Counted from the first letter of the stretch, positions 32,770-44,611 are shown. The stretch: 64,000 nucleotides of DNA from Sphaerolaimus hirsutus (GCA_964036195.1 OZ038450.1:26228794-26292793), one strand, 5' to 3'. Made by a program: numbers and translations. The notes: generated from the letters alone by a model not told the origin.

Positions 32770-34145
32770 CATAGGGGATTTTGAGGGTAGCATTTTAGGG
32801 GGGGGGGGTCGGCCCCCGAGCACGTGGTAATAACTAAGGAACGGCTTGGTGGAAAATGTTGAAATTTTGATATATTATGGTTCCAGGTCGGGGCTAATTA
32901 CAAGTCCGAGGAAATTTCGCTACGACACCCCTGACTGGAGATAGGGTGGGTCTATAAAAACGTACTTTTTGCGAAAAAATTTGGGTGTCGCCCAGAACAT
33001 GCAAACTTTGCACCTCAATAACTTGCCCATTTCTCAACAGATTTTTATCGTTTGACGATTCAAATGATCATGAATGTTTGGAGAGTTCATTTTTTTGGGT
33101 CAAATCAGTGACATTTAATATTTTATATATCGATTTGGCCCAATTTCGGAATGCAAAATTTCCTGCAAAAAATTCTTTTTGAGCATGCTATCTTATACTC
33201 CTGATCGAGAGAAACTCAAAAATAAAAAAATGAGTTCGATAGCTCGTTCCAATCAAAAGTTAAAGCACTTGAAACTTTCGCCTCCCATCCACACAAATAA
33301 CCACATGAAGAACAATGCAAAGCACGCAACTTCAAAACTCCATATCTGGATGATTTCTTGGCCGATTTTCGTCAATGAGCACCTCAAATGATTGGAATAA
33401 CCTGAACATTGCATTTTTGTTGTCTATTTATGTATATATTCAATCAGATTTCCCGTACAACAAAGCAACGCAAATTCTTCTGTGTAATTGTCAGGATAAA
33501 AATACATATAGATAAATAGACAACGAAAACGAAATTTCCAGATTATTCCAATCATTTTAAGTGCTTATTGATGAAAATCGGCCAAGAAATGGTCCAGATA
33601 TGGAGTTTTGAAGTGCTTCATGTGGTTATTTGTGTGGATGAAAGGCGAAAGTTTGAAGTGCCATAACTTTTGATTGGAAAGAGCTATCGATCTCATTTTT
33701 TTATTTTTGAGTTTCTCTCGATCAGGAGTATAAGATAGCATGTCTAAAAAGAAAATTTTCGCGAAATTTTACACCTGGAAATTCGGCCAAATCGATATAT
33801 ACACAATTGAATATCACCGATTTGACTCTCCAAACATTTGTGATCTTTATGACAAAAAGTTAAATGACAAAAATCAGTTGACAAATCACCAAGTTATTGC
33901 TGTGCAAAGTTAACATGTTCTGAGAGACACCGAAAAATTTCGCAAAAACGACATTTTTATAGACCCACCATATCTCCAGTCAGGGGGGTCGTAGCGAAAT
34001 TTCCTCGGACTTGTAATTAGCCCCGACCTGAAACTATAATATATCATTATTTCAACATTTTCCACCAAGCCATTCCTTAGTTATTAGCACGTGCTCGGGG
34101 GCCGACCCCCCCCCCCCCTAAAATGCTACCCTCAAAATCCCCTAT
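32770..34145. mobile_element. palindromic family H element, 1.38 kb
   Basis: The outer ends are ATAGGGGATTTTGAGGGTAG and its complement at 34145. Both arms (about 650 bp) carry CCGAGCACGTG, ACAAGTCCGAGGAAATTTCG, a GACTGGAGATA-type box and CAAAACTCCATATCTGGA, with the centre near 33470. Arms differ at roughly one base in ten. The element has no coding frame. A related and far more disrupted copy spans 37093-47895. Confidence 0.75.
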
Positions 34146-34389
34146 GCCCCCACCTCAAATTCTACCGACATTGTGACGGATGGCGTCATAGCACTGGCGC
34201 CATTGCCATTAGCGCCAATAATCACTGATATGTATGTAAATATACCTAAGTACATAAATATCAAGTGACGGGCATGCTATTTGGTATATTTTGTAGAGGA
34301 TTACAGTACGAGGACCTAAATATTTATTTAATATACATCAGTGTGATGGAAAAATACGGGAAATTTGGCTTACATGTGCACTGGGTTTA

Positions 34390-34641
34390 GATGCACAGAG
34401 GCACAGACCCCTGAAAACGCTGGTTACTGGAAACAGAAACAAAAACAGAAAAATTCACATAATTGAAAACCTGCATGTACGTTTACCAGTTTGGCTACAA
34501 CAGAAAACAGAAAGTTGTGCCAGAAAAAGGAAAATGAGGCAGAAAAATGGAAATGGGAAAAGTTTTGTAGCTAAAAAATATAAGGAATAAAAAAATTTGC
34601 TTGCGGAAAGCTAAAATTGAAAATTTTAATTTGACACCCTA
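34390..34641. mobile_element. hAT-like GGAAAACGG fragment, right end
   Basis: GGAAACAGAAACAAAAACAG-type repeats end in TTGACACCCTA at 34631-34641. Its TACGTTTACCAGTTTGGCTA resembles an interior word of the intact copy (GAATTTTTACCAGTTTGGCT, near 47155). The left end is missing. Confidence 0.65.
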
Positions 34642-34855
34642 ATGCAATTGCGTGAAGGTGTTTTTCATAAATTTGAAGGATTTTTTACCCCAAATATCAG
34701 TAAAGGTATTTTTTGGGAAAAAATGTTAATGACAACATTTCTGGTACTCAAGTATTCACATTTTTTTTGTGAAGCTAAATACGTTTTTTTTGCAACTTTG
34801 GGAACTGCTCATTAGAACCTCATTGTCTGTAACTGGTATTGCCATCTTTACTCAC

Positions 34856-34984
34856 AGCACTTGCCCTAAGGTAGCCGCCACATGCTATGAAGGAATTGTC
34901 GTCCACAACGACCACAGTTGATCTAAATGATGCCAATGCTGCGTCGATGGTGGGCACACTGCGCCAAGTGCCACTTTCTGGTGG
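34856..34984 (-). CDS. kelch-repeat exon
   Basis: Minus strand, ending at donor GTGAGT (34850-34855). The frame reads PPESGTWRSVPTIDAALASF then STVVVVDDNSFIACGGYL. This is a complete W-to-GG half blade of a kelch propeller. Its 5' side abuts a family F element, across which the exon seems to continue at 35136-35199. Confidence 0.55.
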
Positions 34985-35135
34985 CAGTCCCAAGGCCTGT
35001 AAAGTGTAAAGTAAAGTGTCAAATGTAAAGTCAATAGTAATAAAATCTTTTTTGTTTTTGTTTTGATTGACACTTTACTTTGCGTTTGACTTTACATTTG
35101 ACACTTGACTTTACACTTTACAGGGCTTGGGACTG
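34985..35135. mobile_element. family F element, short copy
   Basis: Ends CAGTCCCAAGGCCTGTAAAG and CTTTACAGGGCTTGGGACTG are inverted; the middle has CTTTACATTTGACACT words. It appears to interrupt a kelch exon. The flanking octamers do not match, so its exact limits are uncertain. Confidence 0.7.
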
Positions 35136-35199
35136 CCCCCTGGCACCAGCGCCAGTGCACTCATGCTGGATTGGGATGTTTCGTCGGCGCATTTACTGC
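35136..35199 (-). CDS. possible 5' part of kelch exon
   Basis: Minus strand after acceptor AAAAATGCAG: SKCADETSQSSMSALALVP, then the family F element. The frame agrees with 34856-34984 if the insert is removed. It has no diagnostic motif by itself. Confidence 0.35.
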
Positions 35200-35853
35200 C
35201 TGCATTTTTATTCAGTAAGGTTCTAAATGTCTGTTTGTGTGCAAAAATAAGGATTTTTTCTCACTGAGGATGAAAAAGATTTCACATCCCAATTGAGCTG
35301 CTGCACATGGTTTGTACCCTTGTTTATATGTCAGTCACTCACATAGGCCATTAATAAAAAACATGTATTGCTGATGTGAATTTAAGTAACTTCAGAAAGG
35401 CTCTGTTTCCATGGTGTAGTTTGTGTTGTGTTACTGATTCATGATATCACTGTCAAAAAATCACCTTTTTGTTGAATGTTTTTTTGAAGGATGCAAAATG
35501 ATGCGCTTGAATTAGGTATAATTGGCATGCTGCCAGTGCCAACTGAGTAAAACGTAGCACATCATAAGGCTACCAGAGTGAAGTAATAAAAAACACTCCT
35601 TACTGGAGTGGAGCAGGTCTGAAAGGATAGAAAATTTTTTGAGTGCTACCACATGTATTTATTAGAAGGGTCAACCCGAAGTACCAGATCACACTGACAT
35701 ATAAAGCTCCCTGAAAGCTCAAATAGGTTTAAGGAATATTTGAATGCTGGCTGTAATGGTTTGTAGCAGTGTATATTTTTATCGGTTGGCGTGTATGCAC
35801 AGATCATATCATGCCCTGGAATAAAATGCCATACACGAATAAATATAATATTT
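35200..35853. other. unassigned, intron-like
   Basis: I see no gene or repeat end. It is AT-rich and presumably intronic. Confidence 0.4.
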
Positions 35854-35989
35854 ACTGTATTTCCTTGAAAAGCCCCCTGGGGTGATTGTTTCAGAATGCA
35901 AATTTTGAGGGGGGCTAAACAAGGGGGGGTATTTCGAGGTGGGGGGGGGGGCTTTTTGTTTCGTCAGAAATTTCTTCAACTCTCAGTAC
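35854..35989 (+). mobile_element. MITE family A fragment
   Basis: Starts ACTGTATTTCCTTGAAAAGC and keeps the G-run interior, then ends at the hAT-like element whose duplication CTCAGTAC lies in the family A word CCCAGTAC. The right part of the MITE is not recognisable after 36991. Confidence 0.6.
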
Positions 35990-36983
35990 CAGGGTTGGCA
36001 AAATCTCAGAAAAAAAATAAAAATAAAATAAAAATAAAATGGAATATTCAAGAATAAAATAAAATACAATAAAATGGAAAATTTAAGAATAAAAATAAAA
36101 ATTGTATAAAAATGCGAATGTTTGTAAAATTTTTGTAAAGTTGTATAAAAATTTGTATTTTTGTAAAATTGTATAAAAATTCATATTTTTTGTAAAATTT
36201 TGTCTCATTGCTTGAGTCTCTACCTGTTTATTCATGGATCTGGGGGCAGTCCCAAGCATTGTAAAGTGTCAAATATCATGTAAAATGTCATGCAAAGTGT
36301 CAATGTCATGACAAATGTAAAGTAAAGTGTAAATTGTCATGACACATAAAAATTAAAGTATCAATTGTCAAGCAAATTGTGTTCAAATCTCATGTTTTAT
36401 TTTGAAATCTTATGTTTTGTATCTAAATTATGTTGTTTGTGACTCCAAATCTTATGTGAACATTTGGATACAAAAACATAAGATTTGGATATAAAACATA
36501 CTATGGATACAAAAACACAAGATTTGGATGCACAATTTACACTTTGCATGACATTTGTCATGACAATTGCCACTTTACTTTACATTTGTCATGACAATTG
36601 ACACTTTGCATGACATTTTACAAATGTGTCCAGTAGTCCTTCTACTGAAAATGCAAGCCATTCTTATCAATAAATGTAACTTAACACTTGCAGCTAGCTA
36701 ACAATACATACTGCATGCAACTTTTGAAAAGTGAGAGAAAATTTTGTCACAGGTTTTTCATGTAAAGGTCTAATTATAACATTTTTCTGGCCTTGCATGC
36801 ATGTTTCTCATTTTTTGTAAAAAAATTTGTAAAATTTGTGTAAAATGTGTCATTTTAGTTTATTAATGACTTTTGGGAACAAAATAAAATAAAATAAAAC
36901 AAGAATAAAATAAAAATAAAATAAAATTTTTATAAAATTTTTATACAATTTTACTAAAATGAATTTTTATAAAACCAACTCTG
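35990..36983 (+). mobile_element. hAT-like CAGGGTTGG element, 994 bp
   Basis: Ends CAGGGTTGGCAAAATCTC and AAAACCAACTCTG with a perfect 8-bp duplication CTCAGTAC (35982-35989 and 36984-36991). The interior has the TTTGTCATGACAATTGACAC block and the GCAGCTAGCTAACAAT block common to all long copies. Confidence 0.9.
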
Positions 36984-37018
36984 CTCAGTACGAATTTGTA
37001 GTTTGTGACCTAGGGGCG

Positions 37019-37092
37019 GTTCCAAGCCCTGTAAAGTGTAAAGTAAAGTGTCATATGTAAAGTCAAATGCAAAGTCAAATTCTAATTTTGAT
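37019..37092 (+). mobile_element. family F fragment, left piece
   Basis: CCAAGCCCTGTAAAGTGTAAA and AAAGTCAAATGC lead up to the large palindromic element. The other part may be at 47898-48080, in which case family F was the target. Confidence 0.5.
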
Positions 37093-37314
37093 ATGCAAGC
37101 ATAGCAAAATCGAGGGTGACATTTTAGGGGGGAGGGGTCACCGGTCTTTGGGGTCGCGCCATTCCGTTCTACGTTGGTCGATTTTTATGCCCTTTAAGTA
37201 TGTTGGGGTTTGGAGTCCGGGCCGTATAATCCCCCAGCAGTGTTGTTAAAATACTGGAATTTTTGGAAAATGTAAATGTGAACGTAAATACCTTTTCCAA
37301 ATGAAAAGTATACC

Positions 37315-37566
37315 TACCGTATTTCCTCGAAATACCCCCACCCTCGAAATACCCCCCTCAAAATGGGCACTATGAATTTGTGGTCCGGGAAATGCATAAC
37401 AGGCATTCAAAACACTTACTGTCTTACGTTAGAACATAGTTTATACCATCTACATCCTTATATAAGGCTGTAAACTTATAAATGGTGGTTATTGTTGCAT
37501 TTTTCACGTTTTTCTCTCAAAATTTTCACTCTGAAAAAATAAACCCCCGGGGGGTAATTCGAGGCT
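37315..37566 (-). mobile_element. MITE family A, degenerate
   Basis: Starts TACCGTATTTCCTCGAAATA and ends GGGGTAATTCGAGGCTATA; the interior is shortened but has the ATAAATGG and CAAAATTTTCACTCTG family words. Confidence 0.65.
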
Positions 37567-37814
37567 ATAAACCATTTTCTTCTGGCGCTATTGGTGCCAG
37601 CATTTTACATGGCGCCAAAAAGCGCCAATCATGATCATAAAAATTGTTATAATACTGGTAAATCGATACTCCAGTTTATCAACTTTGAAGACAACTGAAT
37701 CAATATTGACCAAAACCATGGGTAATTTCCAAAAATATCTCAATCTCCAAAAATATTCAAAAACTGCAAAAATGGTCTACTGCACATGCTTGGCATACAA
37801 ACACATTAATGTGG

Positions 37815-40030
37815 CCACACAAGCTGGTTTTCAATGTTCCTTTTTGAAAACTCATTAGGCAACGCGTCGCTGTACGGAATTCAAAAGTGTGCAATTTGCA
37901 CTTTTATTTTTCAATAAGTGACAGCATATGTAAATATTGATTTCGGAAGTCACATTTGCCGTTCAAAGTTCACATTTGCAGAACATTTTTGAAAACTGTA
38001 GGGTGACGCGTTGCCTCTGTAGCGGCGACGCGTCGCCAACATAATACTCTGAAGACAATTCTGAAAACTTAAAATTGAATAATGTAGTTTTCAAAAATGT
38101 ACATTCTAGTTTTCAAATGTATAAAACATTTTTGAAAAGTGAACATGGAGGGTGATGTACAGTGACATATGGCGACGTCTCTGTGCATTGCTGTATGTCG
38201 CTGTACATGCCAGTTTTCAATATCTGTGGAACATATGTGAAAATGTGTCGCCTTACACACCAAAAGTAGCAAAATCGTCACCCAGCATCACCAGTTTGCA
38301 AAATTTTGCCAACCTACTCCAAAATCCTTTAAAAACCACTGGATGAATGGGTTCATGTAAAATTGACACTGTAGATGCAGTATTTTTTGCTGCATCTAAT
38401 GATAGGCTTGTAGGAAACTTGGGATTTATATAAAATAAAATATTGTTTTTAAAATTATGTCACTGTGGCTACGTTTCAGGCGACAACTGCATATGTCACC
38501 TGTTTCCATAACTTATTACCAATTTTGAAAAGTATTTATAAAATGAAAGAATTCATGCAATTATCAACAACACTCACACAGCAAACTCAACAACACATCA
38601 AGAATCTGGGACTTGGTACTACTGTGATGAAGGGTTCAAAAGCACAACTACCAGTTAAATTTCTCTTCGTGAAATTTGTGTGGACCATGCAATGATTATG
38701 AATGATCTTGCATTACAGATTGTCCCATGCATGCTGCTGTGTAGAATGTGTTTTTTGGATTTTGGCTGCTTGGTGGCGCATCCTGCTCATGGGTCCACAA
38801 ACCGCACAGGGTCAGCAAACTGGTGATGGCTGTGTGTTATTTGCACAATTTTATCAAAGAATTACGTGGCACAAATGTATCCGACCACTTTGACGAGGAA
38901 GGAAATGAAATGCCACCTGTGCGCGCTGTCGAAGAAGAAAGTCTACGCGACTGAATGGTTAGAAAATACATATATAGGTTTTGATTTCATTAATTTATAA
39001 ATATTTCTGAATGTTATTATTACATGCAGTTAGATTGGCGCTCGGCGTATGAGACACAAGATGAAAATGAAATTGAAATTTTGGACGCAAATCACAGGGA
39101 TGAAACGCGAGATGCCCGGGGAATGAGAGAGAAACTCAATGACTGGTTTAGATCTGCTCATGGTAGACTTCCATGGATAAATCCAGATAACTTTTGATTT
39201 TTCAAAAAAGTTCACATTTATGTTACATTTTGTGACACATTTTAGTATGAAATGAAAACATGTTTGAAAACAATATTTACAATAAAATGGTTTTTATTTT
39301 TTTGTGCTAGTGTATTGAATGTGAAATGGTCACAGTGAGTAATCACTTGTTGTTCATTTTTTTGCCTTTCGTTTACATACAAAATCAGCTGTCTGAATTG
39401 CACTTGTGATTTTTTTTAAAATGATAAAGTTGATTGTTTAAAAATAGCATTGTTTGTTTTGCAGACATGTTACTGAACTGATTTTTTTGTTTGATGCACA
39501 AAAACATCGGCTTTTTCATGTGACAAAGCCAAAAATTCAGATACATGGATGTAATTTAGAAAAATTATTTAATGTTTTAAGCATAACCACAATTTCTCCA
39601 TCATCTTTGAACTTCTATTGCGAAACATGGTATCAAATGAAAGAGAAAAAAATAGTGGACATATATCTGAGATGGATATCATCTACAATGTAAAACCGAA
39701 TTTTCAAAAATATTTATAGCTATAAAATGAATTAATTTTTTTTAAATGTATCACAGCACTAAAACCATACAATACACTCCCAAAAATCAAGCATAATTTT
39801 CTGCATCACATGCCACTTACAGCTTGTCCTACAAATTTGTACTTATTCCACAAAAAATTATTTTGTCTGCAGCATTTTACCACACTTTTCAAATATGTGT
39901 TCTTCCGGAGGAATAATATTAAAAAAATAAAGATGGCGGCCGTTTGGCTGATTACACAGACTGTTTAAATGAATTTGAAAACTAAATAATGGGTTTTCAC
40001 AGAGGGAACTTTGAAAACCAGCTTGTGTGG
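37815..40030 (+). mobile_element. PIF/Harbinger-like element
   Basis: Ends CCACACAAGCTGGTTTTCAA and its complement (TTGAAAACCAGCTTGTGTGG) are near perfect and extend to TGTTCC/GGGAACT. A PIF/Harbinger-type transposase remnant (38690-39199) is inside. ATG next to both ends could be a 3-bp duplication, which would fit this superfamily, though a TWA target is usual. Small elements with similar ends are at 44612-45041 and 54190-54626. Confidence 0.7.
38690..39199 (+). pseudogene. PIF/Harbinger transposase, C-terminal part
   Basis: Around 38755 frame +2 reads ILAAWWRILLMGPQT, which matches the GRWRIL box of DDE_4 transposases. A frameshift near 38800 moves to frame +3 with HRVSKLVMAVCYLHNFIKEL, matching the conserved LHNF box that follows it. 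After a TGA at 38952 a further open stretch (39029-39199), preceded by an acceptor-like TTACATGCAG, ends REKLNDWFRSAHGRLPW before a stop, as such transposases usually do. The first DDE residues are not recognisable upstream. It is a decayed gene; no functional enzyme is expected. Confidence 0.65.
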
Positions 40031-41069
40031 TGCCAATGCACGTTTATGTCGCCCGTATTCTGTGTATGACTGCAGGCACCCTTTTTCTTTTTGTATGCAT
40101 TTTACGTTTTTGAAAAAAAGCTAAGAATTTCGTTTGCAGCGCCTGGTGTGGCGAGATTTTTAACGCGAGAACGTCATTGATGGGAACTTTTTTTACGTTT
40201 TTGCCAGTACCCAGGTATTTCGGTCAGTAATATGTAACAATATGTAATGGTATTTTCCAAATATGTAAATGTAAACGTAAATATAAATACCAAAATACCC
40301 AGGTATTTTGGGTAAATGTAAATACATTTTTGCTACACTGTCCCCCAGTCCTGAGATAAGGGGGGTCTATAAAAAGGTGATCATTTTACATCGCCAATCT
40401 TGTCTATCCACTGTGATGGTTAAAAACTTGGCCATTACTTGGCCGATGTGCACCGTTCAACACTTGAAAAAATCGGCACGACCTGTAGATACCATTTTTT
40501 TGGTCGGATTAGTGGTGTCTAAAGTTTGTCTAGCGATTTGACCTGGTTTAAAAACATGGGGAAATTTTTTTATGAACATGCTATCGTATACTTTGGACCA
40601 CAAGAATTCGTATACCAAAAGAATCAGTTCAATATTTGTTTCCAATCAGAAGTTATAGCACTTCCAATTTTTCCCCTCCCAACCATATAAATCACTGCAT
40701 GCACGCAACTTCAAAAGTCCATATCTCAAACATTTCTTGACCAATTTTCGTCAATGAACACTTAAAATGATCATAATAACCTGAAAATTTCATTTTCAGA
40801 TTCAATGTATCTATCAATTCCATCATATTTCCCATTAAATAAAATAATGCTAATTCTTGAGTGTAATTATTTATCATGATGAAAAAATATATATACATAA
40901 AAAGACAATGAATATGAAATATTCAGGTTATTCTGATCATTTTAAGTGTTCATCGACGGAAATCGGCCAAGAAATAGTCGAGATATGGACTTTGCGTGCA
41001 TCCTGCACAACGATGGGTAAGTTCTCCAAAAAAAAACACTTTCTGTGTTTTGAGTTTTTCAAAAATGAA

Positions 41070-41510
41070 TACCGTATTACCTCGAAATACCCCCATGGGG
41101 GTTTATTATTTCGCCAGCAAAATTTGAGGGGGGGTTAATTCGAGGGGGGGGGGTTTATTCGAGGGGGGGTCTTATTATTTCGTCAGAAATTTTCGTAAGG
41201 ATCGTAGTAAATAGTAGGCATTTGCATGCCCGAAACAGGTAATAAATGTGTCCAAACAAGATATATTTGGACATAAAAACGTAGATTAGCTACACGAACA
41301 TGTCCATGTGTAGCTGCAATACAAATAAACAGTAATATACATCATGTACATTGCATACATGACGTATTTATTATGTACATGACGTACATCATTCCGAAGG
41401 GGGGGGTATTTCGAGGGGGGGGGTTTATTATTTCCCCAGCCGATTTTGAGGGGGGGTTAATTCGAGGGGGGGGTTAATTCAAGGGGGGGATAATTCGAGG
41501 TAATACGGTA
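41070..41510 (+). mobile_element. TA-flanked MITE, family B
   Basis: Ends CCGTATTACCTCGAAATACC and GAGGTAATACGG with TA. The interior TCATGTACATTGCATACATG is itself palindromic. Nested in the hAT-like element at 41008-42481. Confidence 0.85.
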
Positions 41511-41914
41511 CCTGTGTTTTGAGTTTTTTTCTTGAAAAAAACTTGAGTAACTCTGTTTTTATTTCTGTGTTTTTTGTAAAAACTCGAGTTTTTTGAGTTT
41601 TTTCTTTAAAATCTTGAGTTTTTTTCCAAAAAATGCGAGTTTTTCCAAAAAAATTTTTTGATTTACAGCATTTCGATCTGGAAACAGTGGTTTTCTTATA
41701 AAATATTGGTTTTGCACATGTTTTAACCCCACATAATATTTGTGCATTCATTCAAGTGTCAAAAATTCCATAAAAATGTCCACAATGAGGACATCAACAT
41801 CACAACACCAGCAACAAAATGCCCAGAAACGACAATTTACGCAGTACTTCAAAATTCTTCAATGGATGTGCACTGTATTGAAGACTATGGAATTGATTTG
41901 AACTACAACTTCCA

Positions 41915-42228
41915 TATTACCTTGAAATACCCCCATGTGTATTATTATTTCGTCAAAAAAATTTTGTAAGGATCATAGAAAATAGTAGGCATTTACGTAC
42001 CCAAAACAGGTTATAAATGCGTACAAACAGGATATATTTGAAATAAACCTGTAGATAACTACACAACCTAGTACAGTCTATGTGTAGCTGCGATGCAAAT
42101 TAGCAGTAATAAATACATGATGTACATCATCCCGGAGGGTGGTATTGCGAGGGGGGCGGGGCTTATTATTTCACCAGTTCATTTTTAGGGGAGTTAATTC
42201 AAGGGGGGTTAATTCAAGGTAATAAGGT
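41915..42228 (+). mobile_element. TA-flanked MITE, family B, degenerate
   Basis: Starts CATATTACCTTGAAATACCC and ends TTCAAGGTAATAAGGTA; shorter and more diverged than the copy at 41070. Confidence 0.65.
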
Positions 42229-42842
42229 ATATGTAAATGTCGAAACTTAAATTGTCAAATCCACCATGATATGTGCATTCAACCGCTTCGCTGAAAAAAA
42301 CACAAAAACTCAAAAAACTTTTCTGTGTTTCCGTGTTTCTGTGTTTCTGTGTTCTCCGAAAAAAAACTCATTTGAGTTTTGAGTTTTTCAAAATTTATGA
42401 GTTTCCGTGTTTCTGTGTAAAACAAAAACACAGAAACTCAATGAGTTTCTGTGTTCAATTTCTGTGTTTTTTCCATCGTTGATCCTGCACCGTTATTTAT
42501 ATACTGTGATTTGTGTGGTTGGGAGCAGGCTGTCCGCGAAAGTATACCCCGTGATATACTTACGTGGTATACTGCCACGCGAACAGCATTTTGGTTAACC
42601 CGCTCTAGTAATTAGTTGCGTGGTATTGATTTTCACTAACGTGAAACAGTACGCGTTATGTGGTGTGAGCGCAACAGGGGTCAAACGATTTAGCGTGTTA
42701 GCTGGGTTCACTAACACGCATCATTTGGAAGAATTCGGGTTATATTAATTTGTCCTACCACGATGAATATATTTTTACGCGTTAAGCGTGTTATAAGTTA
42801 ACAGAAAAAGGGTAAAATCATAGCAAACTTTTTCAGTTCAAT

Positions 42843-43050
42843 TGCATGTGTACACTGTAATGTCAAATGTCATGTAAAATGTAAAACAAAATTTTGTTAA
42901 ACAAACAAAACAAATATTGTGCCACTTGTGAAATTGTGACTTGTGACTTTTTGCATGACATTTGACAAATTTGCAGGGCATTTGACAAATTTGCATGGCA
43001 TTTGACAAATGTGCATGGCATTTGACACTTGACTTTACACTTTACAGGGT
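42843..43050. repeat. family F-like piece
   Basis: AATGTCAAATGTCATG at the left and GACTTTACACTTTACAGGGT at the right; three tandem units of CATTTGACAAATTTGCAGGG lie at 42958-43020. Confidence 0.55.
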
Positions 43051-43155
43051 GCAACTGGGAGTATGTAGCAACATTTTTTTTGTTTTCTGTTTCATATATT
43101 CAAATGCGCAATAATCAGCACAGCACTATGCATCTTCACAAAACCTTGGGAGATC

Positions 43156-43364
43156 CAGAGTTGTTAAAGTACTGAACCATGGTTTATTCTTTTTACTAAA
43201 ATTGTATTTTAAAACTCAAAAATATGCATTTTAAATGAATATGTATTTTATTGTGGAGCAAGATTTCTCAAAAATATCCTTGAATAACTTTTCCTAAACA
43301 GTTTTCTGTTTTCCTAATATCCTTTTTGTTATCCAAAATTTAGCAGATTATTTTAGCAACTCTG
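43156..43364. mobile_element. CAGAGTTG element, short copy
   Basis: Ends CAGAGTTGTTAAAGTACTG and TTTTAGCAACTCTG. The flanks do not match, so the duplication is lost or was never there. Confidence 0.6.
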
Positions 43365-43484
43365 ACTGTGCGGACTGCGCAGATGAAGTTAAATAGCACC
43401 TGTAGATGTTTATGGATGTTTATGGTGCTATGTACATTGGAATGAGACACCACACACTGACATTTTGAGTTATGCATTTCAACT

Positions 43485-43970
43485 TTTGAATGATTTGATC
43501 AATTATCAATTATCAGTGATTATTTAATTAACCCAGTGCCACCAATTAGTAACAATTTCATGTACACATTTTTTTCTCATGGTTTGATCACCCTAATCGC
43601 TCAATTAAATGTAGGTAGTTCACAGCAGCATGAGGGGATAATTACCACTTATCTGGCAATTAGAAATGCACTGTGATGAAATGATTATTTAACTCAGTGC
43701 ACCAATTAGTAGATAATTAAACATTTCATGTACACATTTTTTCACATGCTTTGATCACCTTAATCACTCAATTGAATGTAGTTCACAGCAACAAGTCATG
43801 GGGGGATAATTACCACTTATCTGGCAATTAGAAATGCACTGTGACAAATTATTAAATTGATCAACTCAGTGCACCAATTAGTAGATTAGTAACAATTTTA
43901 TGTACACAGTTTTTCACATGCTTTGCTCACCTAATCACTCAATAAAATTCAGTTCGCAGGAGCAGGTCAT
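43485..43970 (+). repeat. tandem repeat, about 160-172 bp, three units
   Basis: CAGTGCACCAATTAGTA recurs at about 43532, 43692 and 43864; each unit also has TTTCATGTACACA, TTTGATCACC and ATAATTACCACTTATCTGG. Units differ by small indels. Confidence 0.8.
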
Positions 43971-44174
43971 GAGGTCACAGTTGGTGTCAATACTGAACAT
44001 TTTTCAAAGTATATGTATTTGTCACATATTTTTTACTCACCCCCGAATACAGCATATGTGGTATATAACCTTGGTATACCACGCTTTTCTGGGTTTCTCA
44101 AATAAACAGACGGGGTATACGTTTTTGTAGTACACGCTCCACACTAAATAACGAGGTCAACAATTATGTATCAC

Positions 44175-44365
44175 TAGGGTGTCAACAAAAACTTTTTGGC
44201 GGAAAACGGAAACGGAAAAAATTTCACACTTGCCGGAAAACGGAAACGGAAACGGAAAAAAATTTGCACCTGCCGGAAAACGGAAAAATGAAAGGCCGGA
44301 AAACGGAAACGGAAACAGAAAAATTTGCTGAAATTATTCCGGAAACGGAAAAAAAATTGCAGAAA
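44175..44365 (+). mobile_element. hAT-like GGAAAACGG fragment, left end
   Basis: Starts TAGGGTGTCAACAAAAAC, followed by dense GGAAAACGGAAACGG. The right end is missing. Confidence 0.7.
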
Positions 44366-44611
44366 TTTAACCAGAAATCAAAATTTTCGTAGCACGCGCT
44401 CATTTGCGCGTTAGACGGGTAAGGTATCCATTTCCAGGTGACCTCTTTTTACGTAATTAACTGAAAGACGTGTTAGCACGGGTTACAGATGGAATTATAA
44501 GTGTGTTACGTGGTATACCAAAATAACCTAAATCTCGCGGACAGCCTGGTTGGGAGGGAAAAGTTTGAAGTGCTATAACTTTTGATCGGAATGAGATATT
44601 GGCACCACACT

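Larger units (their letters stand above)
37238..40340. mobile_element. hAT-like CAGTGTTG / GTAAATAC element
   Basis: Ends CAGTGTTGTTAAAATACTGG and TTTTTGCTACACTG, flanked by a perfect 8-bp duplication TCCCCCAG (37230-37237 and 40341-40348). Short GTAAATACC arrays lie near both ends. It carries a family A MITE and a PIF/Harbinger element. Confidence 0.85.
41008..42481. mobile_element. hAT-like CAACGATGG / GTGTTTTTGAG element
   Basis: Ends CAACGATGG and CCATCGTTG, perfect 8-bp duplication ATCCTGCA (41000-41007 and 42482-42489). Subterminal words are TCTGTGTTTTGAGTTTTTC and AACACAGAAACTCA. Two family B MITEs sit inside (41070-41510, 41915-42228). Confidence 0.88.
42526..44548. mobile_element. 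hAT-like CAGGCTGTCCGCGA element
   Basis: Ends CAGGCTGTCCGCGA and TCGCGGACAGCCTG, perfect 8-bp duplication GTTGGGAG (42518-42525 and 44549-44556). Near both ends are GTGGTATACC and ACGCGTTA-type words. Inside lie a family F piece, a small CAGAGTTG element, a tandem array and a GGAAAACGG fragment. No transposase is seen. Confidence 0.88.
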
